The notes under the pieces were generated by a model that saw only the letters and a list, made by a program, of their open reading frames with translations, was not told the origin of the DNA and made no database searches. From positions 496,001 through 560,000 of the forward strand of contig OY282446.1 in the NCBI GenBank assembly GCA_958295975.1: a stretch of 64,000 bases of DNA, given 5' to 3'. Shown piece after piece: positions 59,778 through 64,000 of this stretch (its first letter is position 1; each line of letters begins with the position of its first letter). The translations under genes and the position numbers were made by a program. This DNA is from Tepidiformaceae bacterium (GTDB lineage: Bacteria; Chloroflexota; Dehalococcoidia; Tepidiformales; Tepidiformaceae).

Positions 59778-60992
59778 ATGAGCACGGAAACGCGAGCCGC
59801 GCTGGGCGAAGCGGCGATCGGGGAGCTTCGCGGGCGCACCAAAGCGTTCATGGACGAGCACATTTACCCCAACGAGGAGGCGCTCTCGGCGGGGGACGAG
59901 GCCGCGGCCGCGCTGATGCGCGACCTGCAGGCGCGGGCGAAGGCGATGGGCATGTGGGCGCCCCACCTGCCCGCGGAGGCGGGCGGCATGGGCATCGGCT
60001 TCATGCCCTACGTGTACATGAACGAGCTGCTGGGGCGGAGCCCGCACGCGCCGCGCGCCTTCGGGGCGCAGGCCCCCGATTCGGGGAACGCCGAAATCCT
60101 CTGGCAGTTCGGCACGCCGGAGCAGCGGCGGCGCTGGATGGAGCCGCTGGTGGCGGGCGAGATCACCTCCTGCTTCTCCATGACCGAGCCGGAGGTGTCG
60201 GGGGCGGACCCCACGAACCTGCAGACGCGGGCCGTGCGCGACGGCGACGAGTGGGTGATCAACGGCCACAAGTGGTTCACGAGCGGGGCCCTCAAGGCCG
60301 CCTTCGCCATCGTCATGTGCGTGACCGAGCCGGAGCAGCCGCCGCACGGGCGCATGAGCCAGATCATCGTGCCCGTGGACACGCCCGGCTTCGACATCAT
60401 CCGCCCCGTGCCCGTGATGGGGGACACGGAGGGGCACCACTGCGAGATTCGCTACCGCGACGCGCGCGTGCCCCTCACGAACGTGCTGGGCGAGCCGGGC
60501 GGGGGCTTCCGCATCGCCCAGAAGCGGCTCGGCCCGGGGCGCATCCACCACTGCATGCGCTGGCTGGGGCAGAGCCAGCGCGCCTTCGAGCTGATGTGCG
60601 AGTACTCCCTCCAGCGGGAGGTCTTCGGCGGGCCGCTGGCCGAGAAGCAGACGGTCCAGAACTGGATCGCCGATTCGTACGTGGAAATCCAGGCGGCGCG
60701 CCTGCTGACGCTGCGGGCGGCGGAGAAGATCGACGCGGGCGACGAGGCGCGCGTGGAGATTTCGGCGATCAAGTTCTTCGGCGCGAAGGTGCTGCACGAC
60801 GTCATCGACCGCGCCATCCAGACGCACGGGGCGCGCGGGGTGAGCGGCGACACGCCCCTCGAATCGATGTACCGCGCGGCCCGCAGCGCGCGCATCTACG
60901 ACGGGCCCGACGAGACGCACCGCATGGTCGTCTCGCGCCGCATCCTGCGCTCCTTCCGCGAGGGCGCGGGCTGGGACTTCGCCACGCTCTAG
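59778..60992 (+). CDS. Acyl-CoA dehydrogenase
   Basis: A 404-residue flavoprotein. CFSMTEPEVSGADPTNLQTRA is the FAD/substrate segment and is typical of the ACAD10/11 branch, and FTSGALKAAF and VFGGPLAEKQTVQ match the family. IYDGPDETHRMVVSRRIL closes it. It introduces the alpha-beta double bond in acyl-CoA or, in the ACAD11-like branch, acts on 4-hydroxy-derived acyl-CoA. CGGAGG precedes the ATG. The kinase-like gene starts 20 bases after its stop, so the two form an operon. Confidence 0.95.
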   Translation: MSTETRAALGEAAIGELRGRTKAFMDEHIYPNEEALSAGDEAAAALMRDLQARAKAMGMWAPHLPAEAGGMGIGFMPYVYMNELLGRSPHAPRAFGAQAPDSGNAEILWQFGTPEQRRRWMEPLVAGEITSCFSMTEPEVSGADPTNLQTRAVRDGDEWVINGHKWFTSGALKAAFAIVMCVTEPEQPPHGRMSQIIVPVDTPGFDIIRPVPVMGDTEGHHCEIRYRDARVPLTNVLGEPGGGFRIAQKRLGPGRIHHCMRWLGQSQRAFELMCEYSLQREVFGGPLAEKQTVQNWIADSYVEIQAARLLTLRAAEKIDAGDEARVEISAIKFFGAKVLHDVIDRAIQTHGARGVSGDTPLESMYRAARSARIYDGPDETHRMVVSRRILRSFREGAGWDFATL

Positions 60993-61012
60993 CGCGCGGG
61001 CGGGAGGCGGCC

Positions 61013-62056
61013 ATGGCGGACGGCGGCGCGGACGGGCTGATCGACGTTCCCGCGCTGGAACGCTTCCTCGCCGCGCGCGTGCCCGGCCCCGCGGCCCCCC
61101 TCGTCTGCGAACGGCACGTGGCCGGCTCCTCCAACCTCACCTACTACGTGACGCGCGGGGAGCGGACGTGGGTGCTGCGCCGCCCGCCCGCCGGCCCCCT
61201 GCTGCCGACGGCGCACGACGTGCTGCGCGAGCACCGCTTCCTGGCGGCGCTGCACGGGCGCGCGCGCACGCCCGCGCCGGTCGTCGCCTGCGAGGACGCC
61301 TCCGTCATCGGCGCGCCCTTCTACCTGATGGAGCGCTGCTTCGGGGCGATGCTGCGCGACGGCGTGCCCGCGGCCTACGACACGCCCGCGGGGCGGCGGC
61401 GCATCGCCGCTGAGCTGGTGGCGGCGCTCGCTGAGCTGCACGCCGTGGACTGGCGCGCGGCGGGGCTGCGGGGGCGCGAGGCGGGCTACCTCGAACGGCA
61501 GCTGCGCCGCTGGACCGGGCAGTGGGAGCTGACCCGCCCGCGCACGCGCGACCTGCCCGGCATCGACGGCATCGTGGCATGGCTGCGGGCGCGCCTGCCG
61601 GAAGACGCGGGCGCGACCGTGGTGCACGGCGACTACCGGCTCGACAACGTGATGTTCGGCGCGGACGAGCCGCGCGTGGTGGCCATCTTCGACTGGGAGA
61701 TGGCCACCATCGGGGACCCGCTGGCGGACGTGGGCTGGCTGCTCTCCTACTGGGGCGATCCGGGCGACCCGCCCCCGCCGCCCGGCTGGGAGGCGCCCGT
61801 GCACCTGAGCGCGGGCGAGGGCTTCCCCGCGCACGAGGAGTTGATCGCCATGTACGAGGAGGCGAGCGGGCGCTCCATGCGGCACGTCACCTTTTACCAC
61901 GTGTTCGCCGTGTTCAAGCTGGCCGTCATCCTCGAGGGGCTTTACATGCAGCATCTGGAGGAGACCGCGGCGAACCCCGACAGCGCGCGCTTCGAGTGGT
62001 TCGTGCCGGTGCTGGTGGAGCGGGCGCGGCGGCTGATGGCGGCGGCGGACGGTTAG
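61013..62056 (+). CDS. APH-family phosphotransferase, ACAD10/11 type
   Basis: A 347-residue kinase-like protein. VVHGDYRLDNVMF holds the catalytic residues and IFDWEMATIGDPLADVGWLLSYW the metal site, exactly the pattern of the kinase part of animal ACAD10/ACAD11. HVAGSSNLTYYV is the glycine-rich loop. GGGAGG precedes the ATG. Next to an acyl-CoA dehydrogenase, it likely phosphorylates 4-hydroxyacyl-CoA so that the dehydrogenase partner can eliminate phosphate. The role is inferred from the family and operon. Confidence 0.9.
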   Translation: MADGGADGLIDVPALERFLAARVPGPAAPLVCERHVAGSSNLTYYVTRGERTWVLRRPPAGPLLPTAHDVLREHRFLAALHGRARTPAPVVACEDASVIGAPFYLMERCFGAMLRDGVPAAYDTPAGRRRIAAELVAALAELHAVDWRAAGLRGREAGYLERQLRRWTGQWELTRPRTRDLPGIDGIVAWLRARLPEDAGATVVHGDYRLDNVMFGADEPRVVAIFDWEMATIGDPLADVGWLLSYWGDPGDPPPPPGWEAPVHLSAGEGFPAHEELIAMYEEASGRSMRHVTFYHVFAVFKLAVILEGLYMQHLEETAANPDSARFEWFVPVLVERARRLMAAADG

Positions 62057-62547
62057 GGCGCGACGGAGCGCACGAGCGCGCGCAGGTCGCCATCCTCCCA
62101 CGGGCCGAGGGCGGCGTAGACGGTCTCGCCGCCAGCGTCCATCACCACGAAGCCGGGCTGGTAGCGGATGCCGTGGGAGAGGGCGAAGGCCCCGCCCTCG
62201 TCGGTATCGCGGTCGACGGTGACGAACTCGATCAGCCCCGCGTACTCCTCCTGCAGGTCCGCCCACACGGGGCGGAGGCGTTCGCACTGCGGTCACCATT
62301 CGGTGTGGATGAAGTAGACCCGGGGCTGGGCCGCGACCGCGGCGGCGGGCGCTTCCGTGGCCGCGGCGGCAGTAGTCGTGGCGGGCGCCTGCGTCGTGGC
62401 GGCGGACGCCTCCGTGGCGGGCGCGGAGTCCGCGGCGGCCGCCTCCGGCGGCGACGGAGCGGCGGGCGTGTCGGCGCTTCCGCCGCAGGCGATCAGCAGC
62501 ACGGCGGCGAACGCGACGGCGGCGGCGATGATGGCGGGCGCGCGCAT
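62053..62547 (-). CDS. Thioredoxin-like lipoprotein with selenocysteine at the active site
   Basis: The minus strand encodes 164 residues when the TGA at 62293-62295 is read through. The start ATG at 62547 opens a signal peptide ending in LLIAC (Cys21, lipidated), then an Ala/Thr/Pro linker (residues 25-75). The domain follows: RVYFIHTEW-U85-PQC88, EFVTVDRD and QPGFVVMD, the thioredoxin fold with UxxC in place of CxxC. The same frame continues without another stop to 62053. Directly after the TGA, a 7-bp stem (bases 17-23 with 29-35 after the TGA) closes on the loop CGTGT, as expected for a bacterial SECIS element. It probably reduces or isomerises disulfides outside the cell membrane. A Cys-to-TGA sequencing error is the main alternative. 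Confidence 0.85.
62258..62278 (-). promoter_or_regulatory. SECIS-like hairpin downstream of the in-frame TGA
   Basis: On the minus strand TCCGCCC and GGGCGGA form seven uninterrupted pairs with a 5-base loop CGTGT. The loop begins 24 bases after the TGA, inside the usual 16-37 window, and carries G-U. GC-rich stems occur by chance here, so it supports the selenocysteine call without proving it. Confidence 0.7.
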
Positions 62548-62619
62548 GGCCCTATGTTCCCGTAATTCGCGGACGCGCGCGAGCGGCGGGGAAAGGAAGC
62601 GGAAACGGCGCGGGACGGG

Positions 62620-62625
62620 CAGAAT
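62620..62625 (+). promoter_or_regulatory. -10-like box of the 28-residue ORF
   Basis: CAGAAT is followed by six bases and GTG 62632. Confidence 0.35.
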
Positions 62626-62631
62626 GGAGGC

Positions 62632-62718
62632 GTGCGCGGCGCGCGGCTGGTCGTGATCATGGTGGCGGCGGCGGCGGGCTTCGTCGTCACCTTCCAGCTG
62701 CTGAGCATGCTGGAGTAG
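62632..62718 (+). CDS. Possible 28-residue membrane miniprotein
   Basis: A GTG-started ORF of 28 codons encoding a single hydrophobic helix (VVIMVAAAAGFVVTFQLLS) with a basic start. The CAGAAT box six bases upstream fits the leaderless pattern used elsewhere in the window. It lies between the selenoprotein-like gene and the large secreted protein. Below normal gene-calling length, so support is moderate. Confidence 0.4.
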   Translation: MRGARLVVIMVAAAAGFVVTFQLLSMLE

Positions 62719-62775
62719 GCGCGGCGCGCATTGACCGCGGACGGGGGGCGCGCGACACTCCCCCGGGAGAGGCCC

Positions 62776-64000
62776 ATGCCCCTGCCCCGCATCCGCTTCC
62801 GTTCCCGCGTCATTCTGGCGGCGCTGGCCCTCCTCCTGCTGGCGGCGGCGGGCAGCGCGGCGGCGGTCGATGGCCCGTCCGCGCCCGACGGCGGCGCGCA
62901 TCCGCGCCCGCATGTGTTCCCCGCGTTGCTGGCGGACAGCGTGGAGAACACGAGCGTCATCGCGCAGAACGACGGCGACGCGCCCTCCGTGATGGTGATG
63001 GACTTCCATACGCCGGGGGGCGTGCTCATCACCGCCGCGAGCCAGGTGTTCACGGACGTGCCGCCGGGCGGATCGCGCACGTTCGCGCACGCGCTCAACG
63101 GGGGGCTGGTGCCGGGCTTCCGCGGCGCGGGCACGCTCTCCAGCGACCAGCCCATGAACGCACTGCTGGCGCGGGAGATCACGGGGCGGGACGGCCAGCG
63201 CTCCTACTCCCTGCACACGGCCAGCGCGCGCGGCGGCACGCGCGTGGCCCTGCCCTACGTGGCCAACCGGCTGGAGGACGAAGCGACGGGGGACACGATC
63301 AACACGCGCCTGGCCATCGCCAACGCGGGCGAGCGCGTGGCCTGCATCCGCCTCACCTACGCCTTCTTCCCCAACCGCGGCAGGCTGGGGCCGGAGGGCC
63401 GGCGCACGGTGACGGATCGCGGGGCGCGCCACCGCGACTGCCCCGGCGGGGGCCGCCCCATCCCCCCCGGCGGCCAGCTCACGCTCGCGCCCACGCGCGT
63501 GGACGGCGCGCTGCCCATGCCCGCGGTGGCGCGCAACACGCTGGCGGCGGTGACCATCGACTCCACGGAGCTGATCACGGTGGCCGCCGACGTCTATCGC
63601 CGCGACGGCCTGCAGCTGGCCGCCTACGACGGCTTCCTCGTGGGAACGCGCGAATCGGCCACCGACGACGTTTCGACGCGCATGATCCTGCCGCTCGCGC
63701 TGAAGACGGCGGACGGCTTCTGGACCGAATACGCCTTCGTCAATCCCTGGAGCCAGCCCGCCACCGCGCGCATCACCTACACGGGCACGGCCGGCAGCGC
63801 ACGCACGCCCGTGCGCGTCACGGTGACGGTGGAGACGCCCGCGGGGGCGGCCCGCGGGCACAGCGTGTTCGACAGCGCGGACCTGCCCGCGGGCTTCCGC
63901 GGCACGGCGGTGATCGAATCCAGCCAGCCGCTGGCCGTCGTGCTGCTGCGCGGCAAGATGACGGAGGCGGGCAGCTTCGAGCGCGAACCCCCCTACGCGG
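62776..64000 (+). CDS. Large secreted protein, C-terminus outside the window
   Basis: At least 408 codons without a stop, running off the end. A signal peptide (RSRVILAALALLLLAAAGSAAA) is followed by repeated beta-type segments. Two similar regions include IAQNDGDAPSVMVMDFHTPGG and YAFVNPWSQPATARITYTG. Both look like Ig-like or similar extracellular beta domains. GGGAGAGG precedes the ATG. It is probably a surface or exported protein; the function is unknown. Confidence 0.8.
   Translation, partial: MPLPRIRFRSRVILAALALLLLAAAGSAAAVDGPSAPDGGAHPRPHVFPALLADSVENTSVIAQNDGDAPSVMVMDFHTPGGVLITAASQVFTDVPPGGSRTFAHALNGGLVPGFRGAGTLSSDQPMNALLAREITGRDGQRSYSLHTASARGGTRVALPYVANRLEDEATGDTINTRLAIANAGERVACIRLTYAFFPNRGRLGPEGRRTVTDRGARHRDCPGGGRPIPPGGQLTLAPTRVDGALPMPAVARNTLAAVTIDSTELITVAADVYRRDGLQLAAYDGFLVGTRESATDDVSTRMILPLALKTADGFWTEYAFVNPWSQPATARITYTGTAGSARTPVRVTVTVETPAGAARGHSVFDSADLPAGFRGTAVIESSQPLAVVLLRGKMTEAGSFEREPPYA

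Noticed and set aside
62053-62268. A separate 71-codon gene starting at a GTG after the TGA
   Set aside because: It lacks the first catalytic half of the thioredoxin motif and has no start signal. The upstream frame supplies the missing part, so one interrupted gene is the better reading.

Overview
The window is a high-GC, gene-dense bacterial chromosome segment in which most neighbouring stop codons overlap or lie a few bases apart. The gene mix is F420 synthesis (CofD), a seven-iron ferredoxin, two cytochromes P450, molybdenum hydroxylase subunits, a family III CoA-transferase, acyl-CoA metabolism, an L25/CTC-type ribosomal protein and a BztABCD/Aap-type amino-acid transporter. This fits an aerobic, heterotrophic Chloroflexota bacterium (Dehalococcoidia/SAR202-like), but that placement is an inference from gene content; no 16S rRNA gene is present.

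Layout. 0-5 kb: an AT-richer secreted leucine-rich-repeat protein, then a P450, a three-cysteine ferredoxin and a flavoprotein dehydrogenase. 5-16 kb: Lhr-type helicase, ribosomal protein L25, ferredoxin, PHP phosphoesterase, Pth, SDR, metal-receptor-like protein, enoyl-CoA hydratase and a cupredoxin lipoprotein. 16-23 kb: an AT-rich orphan gene, aquaporin, a GreA protein with an extra N-terminal domain, RsmG, cysteine desulfurase, RibD, tRNA-Arg(UCG) and CofD. 24-31 kb: zinc-type dehydrogenase, HIT and GDPD proteins, a three-subunit molybdenum hydroxylase with a MoaD-like protein, and a cluster of very small genes, one frameshifted. 31-41 kb: PolA, nitronate-monooxygenase-like protein, a double CaiB protein, a Fic/Doc protein with an IF2-N-like domain, a tandem duplication of a small membrane gene and an HpaB-like protein. 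41-48 kb: cation/proton antiporter, zinc ribbon, a stand-alone nuoB, purF, HU and a phosphotransferase pair. 48-56 kb: an amino-acid ABC transporter with three tandem binding proteins, then a second P450. 56-64 kb: Hsp20 under a CIRCE operator, membrane and NTF2-like proteins, an acyl-CoA dehydrogenase/phosphotransferase pair, a thioredoxin-like lipoprotein whose active site is interrupted by an in-frame TGA, and the start of a large secreted protein.

Three observations stand out. First, the thioredoxin-like lipoprotein reads W-TGA-P-Q-C with a hairpin just downstream, so it is very probably a selenoprotein. Second, many genes have a TANNNT box 6-9 bases before an ATG or GTG and no Shine-Dalgarno sequence, the signature of leaderless transcripts; this pattern resolves several starts and reveals an 11-codon mini-ORF coupled to the amino-acid permease gene. 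Third, there are unusual fusions (IF2-N-like plus Fic; recombinase-SAM-like plus GreA) and an orphan 3' piece of the transporter binding-protein gene about 27 kb from the intact copies.

Working together, the P450/ferredoxin/flavoprotein set, enoyl-CoA hydratase, SDR, acyl-CoA dehydrogenase, CoA-transferase, kinase-like proteins and Mo-hydroxylase suggest oxidation of recalcitrant organic acids or alicyclic compounds alongside amino-acid uptake. Four AT-richer islands (LRR gene, 16.1-16.6 kb, 30.4-30.7 kb, 37.3-38.1 kb) look like accessory or recently acquired DNA.
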